DNA of 36,032 nucleotides from JAICYJ01 sp035473255 (GTDB lineage: Bacteria > Actinomycetota > Thermoleophilia > Gaiellales > JAICJC01): NCBI GenBank assembly GCA_035473255.1, contig DATIOK010000018.1:1-36032 (forward strand), given 5' to 3'. The position numbers and the translations under genes were made by a program. Under the pieces are notes generated by a model, which did no database searches, was not told where the DNA came from, and saw only the letters and a program-made list of their open reading frames with translations. Of this stretch, positions 22,235 through 28,787 are shown one piece after another. Numbering within the stretch: the first letter of the stretch is position 1; every line of letters starts with the position of its first letter.

Positions 22235-22924
22235 TCAGCGCACGGAGTGCCGCAGGTCGCGCACCAGCAGCAGGTGCGTGAGATCGCTGGTCAGCTCCGC
22301 CAGCGCCTCCAGCTCCTCGAGGCCGGCCTCGCGCCGGTCGGCGTTCGACGAGCGCAGCGACGGCGCCAGGATCTGCTCCAGCAGGCCCGCCTCGCGTCCC
22401 ACGGCCGAGCGGAACGCCTTCAGATGGCGAGCTGCGACGCCGTAGCGGGCCAGCCGCTGGCAGAGCGCAACGATCTCGACGTCCGTGCGCGTGTAGGGCT
22501 TGGGCAGGCCGGTGCGCCGCCCCTCCAGCAGCCCGTACTCCTCCAGCTCCTGGATGAAGCGCAGATCGGCGTCGGTCTCGCCGACGAGATCCTCCAGCGT
22601 CAGCTGCCGATCCGCCTGCGCAAGGGCGCGTGCGCGCCGGCGGCGGGTTCCGGTGGGGCGCGAGACGCCCTGCGTCAGCATGTCGCGGATCACGGCCAGC
22701 GGCAGGAACTCGTCGCGCTGCATGCGCAGGATCGCCCGCAGCCGCTCCACGTCGTCCAGGCTGAACAGGCGATAGCCGCCCTGGGTGCGCCGTGGGGCGA
22801 TCAGCTTCTGGTCCTCCAGGAACCGGATCTTCGAGATCGAGATGTCGTCGAACTCCTCACCCAGCATCCGGCAGACCGCGCCGATGGTCAGGTTCGAGGG
22901 AAGGGTGTCAGGTTCTGCGGCCAT
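22235..22924 (-). CDS. ftsR: MerR-family transcriptional regulator, FtsR/Rv1828-like
   Basis: A 229-residue DNA-binding protein. The N-terminal winged helix reads LTIGAVCRMLGEEFDDISIS, then KIRFLEDQKLIAPRRTQGGY and RLFSLDDVERLRAILRMQRD, a MerR HTH and wing at about 10-80. A linker and a helical C-terminal domain with TRTDVEIVALCQRLARYGVA follow. It lacks the cysteines of metal-sensing MerR proteins. It lies 3 nt after an FHA gene, the same order as garA/odhI and ftsR in corynebacteria and mycobacteria, where FtsR activates ftsZ and cell division genes. The symbol rests on this synteny and the two-domain layout. It is the last gene of the operon started by the 23669-23697 promoter. Confidence 0.72.
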   Translation of the reverse strand: MAAEPDTLPSNLTIGAVCRMLGEEFDDISISKIRFLEDQKLIAPRRTQGGYRLFSLDDVERLRAILRMQRDEFLPLAVIRDMLTQGVSRPTGTRRRRARALAQADRQLTLEDLVGETDADLRFIQELEEYGLLEGRRTGLPKPYTRTDVEIVALCQRLARYGVAARHLKAFRSAVGREAGLLEQILAPSLRSSNADRREAGLEELEALAELTSDLTHLLLVRDLRHSVR

Positions 22925-22927
22925 TGC

Positions 22928-23380
22928 TCAGTTCTCGATGAATGCCAGCCGGTACTTGCCGATCTGTAGCTCGTCCCCGTCGCTCAGCCGGGCGTCCTCG
23001 ACCCGCTCGCGGTTCACGTAGGTGCCGTTCAAGCTGCCCTGGTCGACGATGTGGATGCCGTCCTGCCGCTGCTCCAGCACCGCGTGCTCGCGGGAGACGG
23101 TGACGTCGTCCAGGAACACGTCACTCTCCGGGGTGCGGCCGATGGAGGTGATCGACGGCCCCACCGGGAACTGGTCGCCGGCGCGCCCGCCGCCCAGCCG
23201 GATCACCAGCGTGGCCCCCTCGACCACGGCCTCCATCACGCCGCTGTCGGCCCCCGGCTCTGCCGGCGGCGTGAAGCTGACGGTGGCCTCGCCCTCCGTC
23301 AGCTCGATCAGGCTGGCACCACACCGCCCGCAGAACCGCGCCGATTCGCGGTTGTGGTGTCCGCACTCGGGGCAATACAC
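22928..23380 (-). CDS. FHA-domain protein with N-terminal zinc ribbon (GarA/OdhI-like context)
   Basis: A 150-residue protein from a GTG at 23380. Residues 3-20 form a zinc ribbon (C3, C6, C17, C20: YCPEC...FCGRC). A linker with EGEATVSFTPP (T33) precedes an FHA domain at about 66-145 containing SIGRTPESDVFLDD, TVSREHAVLEQ and DQGSLNGTYVNRERV, so the phosphothreonine-binding Arg, Ser and Asn are all there. GarA/OdhI proteins have a similar FHA domain and a phosphorylated ETT motif in the N-terminal tail, and they switch 2-oxoglutarate metabolism; the zinc ribbon here is extra. It sits between the RsiG-like gene and the MerR gene with 3-nt gaps, so all three are one transcript. Confidence 0.85.
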   Translation of the reverse strand: MYCPECGHHNRESARFCGRCGASLIELTEGEATVSFTPPAEPGADSGVMEAVVEGATLVIRLGGGRAGDQFPVGPSITSIGRTPESDVFLDDVTVSREHAVLEQRQDGIHIVDQGSLNGTYVNRERVEDARLSDGDELQIGKYRLAFIEN

Positions 23381-23383
23381 GCG

Positions 23384-23641
23384 CTACGTCGCCTCGTCAG
23401 AAAGCTCTGGAGGCCCCTTGTGGGCGAGGATCTCGGTCAGCCGGTCGATGTCGACCGCCAGCGTCTCGTCACCGCCGTGGCGACGCTTGATGCGGTCGAC
23501 CAGCTCGGCCCGCAGGATGTCGATGCGGCCGTGGAGCAGCCGCCGGCGGTAGGAGATCTCCTCCTCCTCACGCACGTGCTCGTCGATCAGGCTGCGAAGT
23601 GCGTCGTCGTCAAGGGTCGCGAAATCGGGCAAAACGTCCAT
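23384..23641 (-). CDS. rsiG: RsiG-like c-di-GMP-binding (anti-sigma type) small protein
   Basis: An 85-residue helical protein. Residues 24-47 read REEEEISYRRRLLHGRIDIL followed by RAEL. This matches the c-di-GMP-binding motif described for Streptomyces and Rubrobacter RsiG, E(X)3S(X)2R(X)3Q(X)3D, at E26, S30, R33, H37 (instead of Q) and D41. Streptomyces RsiG has two copies and, with c-di-GMP, holds sigma WhiG; Rubrobacter-type RsiG has a single copy and dimerises. This protein has one copy and would need to dimerise to bind the dinucleotide. The length, helical character and an actinobacterial host with both cyclase and phosphodiesterase genes nearby all agree. The partner sigma factor is not evident. 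It heads an operon with the FHA and MerR genes. Confidence 0.72.
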   Translation of the reverse strand: MDVLPDFATLDDDALRSLIDEHVREEEEISYRRRLLHGRIDILRAELVDRIKRRHGGDETLAVDIDRLTEILAHKGPPELSDEAT

Positions 23642-23668
23642 GCGGTTTCCAATCGGCGGGGTTAGTAG

Positions 23669-23697
23669 AGTCTACCCGCCACGCCGAGATTCCTCAA
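23669..23697 (-). promoter_or_regulatory. Sigma-A promoter of the rsiG-like/FHA/MerR operon
   Basis: On the reverse strand TTGAGG (23697-23692), an exact 17-bp spacer and TAGACT (23674-23669). Predicted +1 near 23662 gives a 20-nt leader before the ATG at 23641. The -35 box begins 4 nt after the stop codon of the upstream gene. Confidence 0.65.
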
Positions 23698-23700
23698 GCT

Positions 23701-26211
23701 CTAGTTGAGGGTTTCAGCCGGCTGGGCGGTGACGATCTCCTCCAACATGGCGCGGTACTTCGCCTCCAGCCGCATGGAGTCCTCCCGCGTGCGTCCCTCT
23801 GCGTAGATGTGGAACACCGGTTCGTCGGGGTCGGGGATCAGCTGCGCCCACCCGCCCCTCTCGAACACCTTGAGCCCGTCCGTGTGGTCGGTGCGCAGCC
23901 GCTTTGTGGATTCGATCAGCAGCCGCATGGCGGTGCCCTTGACCGCCCACGGGCAGGGTGCCTGGGTGTGCACGCGCGTGATCTCGGGCAGGCCTGAGGC
24001 CAGCTCCGACAGCGTGGCCGGCGAGCGGGCCAGGATCTCGAGCACCTTTCCGGTCGACGCCAGCGCGTCGTATGCGGGCAGGAAGTCGGGAAATACGTAG
24101 CCGCCGCCGGATGCGCCCGCGAACAGCACGCCCTCCTCGGTGGCGGCCGAGAGCAGCGCGTGCAGCGAGGCCTCGGTGCGCTCGACCCGGTTGGAGGAGC
24201 CGTTCACCACATGCTCCACCTCGTACGTCTCCGTGATCGGCACCAGCAGTGTCCCGATCGCGGTCTGCGCCGACAGCTCGCGCAGCAGCAGGAGCAGCGT
24301 CGTCTCGGCCGGGATCGGCTGCCCGGTCTCGTCGACCAGCCAGATCCGTTCGCCCGCGATGTCCAGCAACACGCCGAGCGCGGCGCCGACAGCCCGCACC
24401 ATCTGCGCCGTTTCGGACAGCGACTGCTCGTGCGTCTTGGTCGGCAGGTCACCGACGTCGACCGGCGCGTTCATCGATATCAGCTCGACCCCGAGGTCGC
24501 CGATCATGTTCGGCACCACCAGCGAGGCCGGCGAGTGCGCGTAGTTCAGCACCATCCGGAACCCGCGTGAGCGGATCGCGGCCACGTCCAGGATCTCGAG
24601 CAGGTCCTGCACGTAGATCTCGGTCGCCCGCGACGGGTAGCTGAGCCGGCCGATCTCGGTCGCCGAGACCCGCCGGAACTCCTGCCGCGAGTAGGTGCGC
24701 TCGATCGACTTGATGGTGGCGTCGGAGACGAGGATGCCGGGTGCCTCGAAGAAGCGGATCTCGACCACCTCCGGGTCATCCGGCGAGATCTGGACGTGAA
24801 CACCGCCCGCCCGCTCGTCGATCTTGAGCTGGTGTCGCGCCACGGCCGGCATCGCGACTCGCAGGTCGGAGACGTTGACGCCGGTCGCGGCAAAGCCCGA
24901 TATCAGGGATCGCTTGATCATGCGCGCCGCCGGGTTGGCGTCGCGGCTGACCACGATCCGCGCGTCGCGCGCCAGCGTGGTGCCGTAGGCCATCCCGATC
25001 CGGGACGCCACGTCGGGCGTGATGTCGACGTTGACGAGGCCGCTGACCTGGTCGCGGCCGAACAGGGTCGTTATGCCGCGAGATTCCCAGATCAGGTTGG
25101 AGTGGATGGCTGCCCCGGCCTCGATCGTCTTGAACGGGTACACCTTCACGTTTGGCGCCAGCACCGACTGCGAGCCGATTGAGCACTCGTCGCCGATCGC
25201 CACGCCCTCGTTGACCACCGCATGCGCGCGCACGTCCACGCCCTTGCCCAAGATCGCGCCCTCGATGCGGGCGCTCTGACCGATGTAGCTGCCGGAGTCG
25301 ATCACGCTGCGCTCGATCTGGGCGCCGTCCTTGACCACCGCGTTCTGTCCGAGCACGGAGTAGGCACCGATCCGCGCTCCGGGCTCGATCTTGGAGTAGT
25401 TGCCGACGAAGGCCGGGCCTTGGATCTGGCCCAGCTCCGGCAGCTGCACGCCGTCACCCAGATACACGTTGTCGCGCAGGCGGATGCCCGGCAGGTCGAG
25501 CTCGATGCGGCCGTCCAGCGCGTCGAAGTTGGCCTGCCGGTACTGCTCCAGGTTGCCCACGTCCTGCCAGTAGCCGTCCAGGACGTGGCCGTACAGGTGC
25601 TTGCCGCGCGACAGCAGGGCCGGGAACAGCTGCTTGGAGAAGTCGTACGGCTCGTCCGGCGGCACGTTTCGCAACACCTCCGGCTCCAGCACGTAGACGC
25701 CGGTGTTGATCGTGTCCGAAAACACCTGGCCCCACGATGGCTTCTCCAGGAACCGCTCGATACGGCCGTCCTCGTCGATGATCACGACGCCGAACTCGAG
25801 CGGGTTCTCGACCGACTTGAGGCCCAGCGTCGCCACCGCGCCGCCGGCCTTGTGAGCCGCCACGATCGCGGACAGGTCGAAGTCGCAGAGCGCGTCGCCC
25901 GAGATCACGAGGAACGTCTCGTCCAGTAGCGCCTCGGCGTGCTTGACGCTGCCGGCGGTGCCGAGCGGCGTCTCCTCGACCGAGTAGTGCAAGGTCACGC
26001 CCATCGACTCGCCGTCGCCGAAGTAGCCGCGGATCACCTGCGGCAGGTACGCCACCGTGACCACTATCTCGTCGATGCCATGGCGCCGCAGCAGGTCGAT
26101 GATGTGCTCCATGCAGGGCTTGCCCACGATCGGCACCATCGGCTTGGGCTGGTTCGAGGTGAGCGGGCGCAGGCGCGTGCCCTCGCCGCCTGCCATCACG
26201 ACGGCTTTGAT
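23701..26211 (-). CDS. Mannose-1-phosphate guanylyltransferase/phosphomannomutase fusion with a degenerate mutase domain
   Basis: An 836-residue protein in three parts. Residues 1-235 form a nucleotidyltransferase (KAVVMAGGEGTRLRPLT, PKPMVPIVGKP, ISGDALCDFD, LEKPSWGQVFSDTINTGVYV). Residues 245-375 are left-handed beta-helix hexapeptide repeats. Residues 380-836 have the phosphohexomutase fold. The first part should make a sugar nucleotide such as GDP-mannose. In the mutase part the active-site serine loop (TASHNP) is GVHVQISPDDP (470-480), the metal loop (DGDGDR) is LLDIAGER (615-622), the sugar loop (GGExSGH) is AGASGGGY and the phosphate loop is LIPDPDEP, so mutase chemistry looks lost. No ATG/GTG/TTG precedes KAVV; an ATC at 26211-26209 with an AGGAGG-type site 10 nt upstream is the likely start. 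It overlaps the upstream gene's stop. Confidence 0.83.
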   Translation of the reverse strand: MKAVVMAGGEGTRLRPLTSNQPKPMVPIVGKPCMEHIIDLLRRHGIDEIVVTVAYLPQVIRGYFGDGESMGVTLHYSVEETPLGTAGSVKHAEALLDETFLVISGDALCDFDLSAIVAAHKAGGAVATLGLKSVENPLEFGVVIIDEDGRIERFLEKPSWGQVFSDTINTGVYVLEPEVLRNVPPDEPYDFSKQLFPALLSRGKHLYGHVLDGYWQDVGNLEQYRQANFDALDGRIELDLPGIRLRDNVYLGDGVQLPELGQIQGPAFVGNYSKIEPGARIGAYSVLGQNAVVKDGAQIERSVIDSGSYIGQSARIEGAILGKGVDVRAHAVVNEGVAIGDECSIGSQSVLAPNVKVYPFKTIEAGAAIHSNLIWESRGITTLFGRDQVSGLVNVDITPDVASRIGMAYGTTLARDARIVVSRDANPAARMIKRSLISGFAATGVNVSDLRVAMPAVARHQLKIDERAGGVHVQISPDDPEVVEIRFFEAPGILVSDATIKSIERTYSRQEFRRVSATEIGRLSYPSRATEIYVQDLLEILDVAAIRSRGFRMVLNYAHSPASLVVPNMIGDLGVELISMNAPVDVGDLPTKTHEQSLSETAQMVRAVGAALGVLLDIAGERIWLVDETGQPIPAETTLLLLLRELSAQTAIGTLLVPITETYEVEHVVNGSSNRVERTEASLHALLSAATEEGVLFAGASGGGYVFPDFLPAYDALASTGKVLEILARSPATLSELASGLPEITRVHTQAPCPWAVKGTAMRLLIESTKRLRTDHTDGLKVFERGGWAQLIPDPDEPVFHIYAEGRTREDSMRLEAKYRAMLEEIVTAQPAETLN

Positions 26212-26720
26212 TCGAGCCCCCCCTCCTGCTTCAGGTAGCGCGCCCCGGCGGCCACCGACAGCACCAGCCCGAGCACGTAGAGCACCTTCGGCCAGTTCTG
26301 CTCGGTCAGCATCAGCAGGAACAGCGACAGCATGATGGCGGCGGTGCCGGCCTTGCCGAGCAGGTTCACCTGCACCTCGGTGGCCTCGTGGCGGGCGCGG
26401 AACACGGCGGCCAGCAGCGCGTCTCGCAGCAACACCGGGGCCGCCAGCCACCATTCCAGCCGCTGGTGGTAGACCAGCAGCACCAGCGCCAGGTCGATCA
26501 GCAGCCGGTCGGCCAGCGGGTCGGCGATGCGGCCGAAACGTGACTGGGCGTTGCCGTGGCGGGCCAGGTAGCCGTCCAGGAAGTCGGTTGAGGCGGCGGC
26601 GGCGAACAGCAACGCGGCGCCGGTGCTGATCGCGTCGTCGGAACGGGCCAGAAGTAGGGTGAACGGGACGATCGCCACCAGCCTGGCGGCCGTCAACGCG
26701 TTGGGCAGCCATTTGGGCAC
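26196..26720 (-). CDS. CDP-alcohol phosphatidyltransferase (PgsA/cardiolipin-synthase-like)
   Basis: A 174-residue membrane enzyme that transfers a phosphatidyl group from CDP-diacylglycerol to an alcohol. The full motif D-x2-DG-x2-AR-x8-G-x3-D-x3-D is seen in TDFLDGYLARHGNAQSRFG, then RIADPLADRLL (about residues 46-75), and the N-terminus PKWLPNALTAARLVAIVPFT is typical of the PgsA branch. About five membrane helices are seen. The start is the GTG at 26720, 10 nt after a TAGACT -10 box (26736-26731); the frame upstream to 26789 is not typical of the family. The acceptor (glycerol-3-phosphate, inositol phosphate or other) cannot be fixed. The stop overlaps the nucleotidyltransferase start region, so the two are coupled. 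Confidence 0.87.
   Translation of the reverse strand: MPKWLPNALTAARLVAIVPFTLLLARSDDAISTGAALLFAAAASTDFLDGYLARHGNAQSRFGRIADPLADRLLIDLALVLLVYHQRLEWWLAAPVLLRDALLAAVFRARHEATEVQVNLLGKAGTAAIMLSLFLLMLTEQNWPKVLYVLGLVLSVAAGARYLKQEGGLESKPS
26209..26227 (-). promoter_or_regulatory. Ribosome-binding site pointing to an ATC start codon
   Basis: Reverse strand AGGAGGGGGG (26227-26218) is followed 7-10 nt later by ATC (26211-26209), the first codon of the conserved (M)KAVVMAGGEGTR motif. The next canonical starts, GTG (26199-26197) and ATG (26196-26194), are 22-25 nt from AGGAGG and would delete most of the first beta strand. Confidence 0.45.
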
Positions 26721-26730
26721 TGTGCAGCGC

Positions 26731-26736
26731 AGTCTA
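26731..26736 (-). promoter_or_regulatory. -10 box of the CDP-alcohol phosphatidyltransferase gene
   Basis: Reverse-strand TAGACT (26736-26731), 10 nt before the GTG at 26720, leaving a leader of about 3 nt. No Shine-Dalgarno. Confidence 0.45.
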
Positions 26737-26760
26737 CCGGGCGACCCGCGGCGGCCTCCT

Positions 26761-27630
26761 TCACACGGGAGCCGTGACCGCCTCTCCACCGCGCCAGAAC
26801 GAGTGCCGGGCGGCCGCGGGATGGTGCATCAACCAGATCGACGCGAGCCCCTGCCAGGGGCCGTAGCGGGCAAGCAGCTCGCGGTCGCGTTCCACGCCCA
26901 GCGACCGGGCCAGGCGCACCAGCGCCAGGTCGCCGGCCAGACCGCGCTCGTGGCGGCCGAATCCGTAGATCATCACCACGCCCACCGACCACTCCCCCAG
27001 TCCCGGCTCGCGGCGGATGCGGAGCTCCGCCCGCTCGGCGGGATCGCCGGCCAGCGCCTCCAGGCGCAACCGTCGCGCGGCACGGGTCAGCACCACCGCC
27101 CGCTTCGGCGACAGGCCGGCCCGCTCGAGCAGCGCCGGGTGCGCCGACGCGAGCGTCTCGGCGGCGGGCGCCAGCATGAAGCGCCCGCAGGGGCGGCCGA
27201 GCCGGCGGATGATGCGCCGCTCGATCGCGAGCGCGTCGGAGGAACGGATCAGCTGCCCGCACACGGCCCGGACCAGAGCGTGCACCGGGGTGGCAAGCAT
27301 CAGGGGCCGCAGCCCGCGCAGGCGCGACGTCATCGGTCGCAGCAGCGGATCCTCGGCCGCCATGCGCAGGAACGGCGTGGTGTCCAGGCCGACGCCGAGC
27401 AGCCGGTGCAGGCGGTCGTGTGCGAGGCAGGGATCCGGGCTGTCGATGCGGGCCTGCAGGCTGCCGTCGTGCCGCTGCCAGACGTGAGCGGTGGCGTCGT
27501 GCTCACCGGCCGGGTATGCCAGCTGCAGCACGCTTCCCCGGAAGCTGCGGGACAGGTCGGGCGAGCCGATCGACCGTGCCAGCAGGTAGGGCGCCGCCGG
27601 GGTGAAGGTGACATCGAGCACCGGGCGCAT
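26761..27630 (-). CDS. AlkA-like DNA-3-methyladenine glycosylase (HhH-GPD family)
   Basis: A 289-residue protein from the ATG at 27630 (MRPVLDVTFTPAAPYLLARS). It excises alkylated bases from DNA. The N-terminal half matches the AlkA N-domain (FRGSVLQLAYPAGEHDATAH). Then ALVRAVCGQLIRSSDALAIE marks the start of the helix-hairpin-helix glycosylase domain. GLSPKRAVVLTRAARRL, the hairpin RREPGLGEWSVGVVMIYGFG and the catalytic aspartate in LAGDLALVRLA follow in order. Length and order fit AlkA/DNA-3-methyladenine glycosylase II. The frame reads further upstream, but those codons are antisense-like and proline/arginine-rich. It lies 14 nt after the EamA stop and 40 nt before the phosphatidyltransferase start. 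Confidence 0.85.
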   Translation of the reverse strand: MRPVLDVTFTPAAPYLLARSIGSPDLSRSFRGSVLQLAYPAGEHDATAHVWQRHDGSLQARIDSPDPCLAHDRLHRLLGVGLDTTPFLRMAAEDPLLRPMTSRLRGLRPLMLATPVHALVRAVCGQLIRSSDALAIERRIIRRLGRPCGRFMLAPAAETLASAHPALLERAGLSPKRAVVLTRAARRLRLEALAGDPAERAELRIRREPGLGEWSVGVVMIYGFGRHERGLAGDLALVRLARSLGVERDRELLARYGPWQGLASIWLMHHPAAARHSFWRGGEAVTAPV

Positions 27631-27644
27631 CCTAGAGAACGGAT

Positions 27645-28547
27645 CTACGGAGGTGGCGGCGCGGCCTCGGTTGCCGACAGCCGCACCGGCATTCGCACCT
27701 CGCCGCTGACCTGGACGATGACGGCGACCAACACCACCAGGCCGCCCACGAGCGTGGCGGTGTCGGGGGTCTCGGAGAAGGCGATCCACACCCAGAGCGG
27801 CCCCAGCACCACCTCGAGCAGCGTGATCAGGGCCACCTCGGCGGCATTGATCAGACGGGCGCCGACCGCGAACAGGGCCAGGCCGATGCCCATCTGGAAG
27901 AAGCCGATCAGCACCAGGAAGGCCAGGTCGTGGCGCGTGATGGTGCTGAGCGCCGCGAACGGCGCGGCCACGCAGACGACCATCACCTGGGACAGGCAGA
28001 CGGCCGGGATCATCGACACGTCGCGGCGGTGGCGCGTGATCACGATCGCGACGGCGAACGCGAACGACATCAGCAGCGAGACGCCGTCGCCGATCACGTC
28101 AGCATCGCCGGGCGTCCCGAACATGATGGCGACGCCGGCCAGCGCGATCACCATCGCCGCCCACGTCCGGCCGGTGACCGGCTCGCGCAGCACCACCCAG
28201 CCCAGCAAGGCGGCCAGCACCGGCGAGATCGCCTGGGTGAACAGCACGTGCGCGACGGTGGTGTGGTTGAGCGCAACGATGAAGCTGCCGGAGGCGATCG
28301 CCGTGCAGGCCGCCACCCCGACTCCGGCGATGCCGATCGAGCGGAACGCACCGACCACGTTGCCGCGCTCCGTCAGCCACACGAGGCCGAGCAGCGCCAC
28401 CAGCGCGAATCCGGCCCGGCCGGCCAGCTGCGTGGCCGTGCTGACGCCGAGCTCACGCTGGAACAGGCCCGCCGTCGACCAGGCGATGGCCGCCATGGCG
28501 ACGGCCAGCTGGCCGCGCCTACGTGAGGAGAGGCGCCGAACGTTCAC
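27645..28547 (-). CDS. EamA-family (DMT superfamily) transporter
   Basis: A 300-residue integral membrane protein with about ten hydrophobic helices and the internal EamA duplication: AVAMAAIAWSTAGLFQREL opens the first repeat and VSLLMSFAFAVAIVITRHRR the second. AISPVLAALLGWVVLREPVT and LLEVVLGPLWVWIAFSETPD are the paired ends of the two repeats, characteristic of drug/metabolite exporters. The substrate is unknown. The start is the GTG at 28547, 8 nt after TATGCT (28561-28556) and just before VNVRRLSSRRRGQL; the frame upstream to 28721 is not EamA-like. The neighbouring downstream gene is the glycosylase, with 14 nt between. Confidence 0.88.
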   Translation of the reverse strand: MNVRRLSSRRRGQLAVAMAAIAWSTAGLFQRELGVSTATQLAGRAGFALVALLGLVWLTERGNVVGAFRSIGIAGVGVAACTAIASGSFIVALNHTTVAHVLFTQAISPVLAALLGWVVLREPVTGRTWAAMVIALAGVAIMFGTPGDADVIGDGVSLLMSFAFAVAIVITRHRRDVSMIPAVCLSQVMVVCVAAPFAALSTITRHDLAFLVLIGFFQMGIGLALFAVGARLINAAEVALITLLEVVLGPLWVWIAFSETPDTATLVGGLVVLVAVIVQVSGEVRMPVRLSATEAAPPPP

Positions 28548-28555
28548 GAGCGAAG

Positions 28556-28561
28556 AGCATA
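28556..28561 (-). promoter_or_regulatory. -10 box of the EamA gene
   Basis: Reverse-strand TATGCT (28561-28556), 8 nt before the GTG at 28547; leaderless-type layout. Confidence 0.4.
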
Positions 28562-28567
28562 GGTGCG

Positions 28568-28765
28568 CTACCCGCCCTCGCCCCCGGCCATCCTCCACTC
28601 CACGCGGTAGCTGAGATGCCAGACTGCGCCGCAGCCATGGCACGTCTGCGCGCCGTCGCCCTCGACGACGGAGCGGCCGGACGTCGTCTCGGTGCCGATC
28701 GACTCGATCGGTGTGTGGCAACTCGGGCAGTAGACCCGGGCACGCTCGGTGAAGCGCTCGAACAT
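28568..28765 (-). CDS. Small zinc-ribbon protein with a ClpC-like first ten residues
   Basis: A 65-residue protein from the ATG at 28765 (an ATG at 28774 would add MGR). It starts MFERFTERARVYCPSCHTPI, then ESIGTETTSGRS, a linker and CHGCGAVWHLSYRVEWRMAG. C13 and C16 with the later CHGC pair make a four-cysteine zinc ribbon. The opening MFERFTERAR is nearly identical to the start of ClpC N-terminal domains (MFERFTDRARRV), after which similarity ends. Function is unknown; ribbons of this size often bind nucleic acid or a protein partner. It lies between the alpha/beta hydrolase (23 nt upstream) and the EamA gene, on the same strand as both. Confidence 0.6.
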   Translation of the reverse strand: MFERFTERARVYCPSCHTPIESIGTETTSGRSVVEGDGAQTCHGCGAVWHLSYRVEWRMAGGEGG

Positions 28766-28787
28766 GCGGCCCATTCTCGCACCGCGG

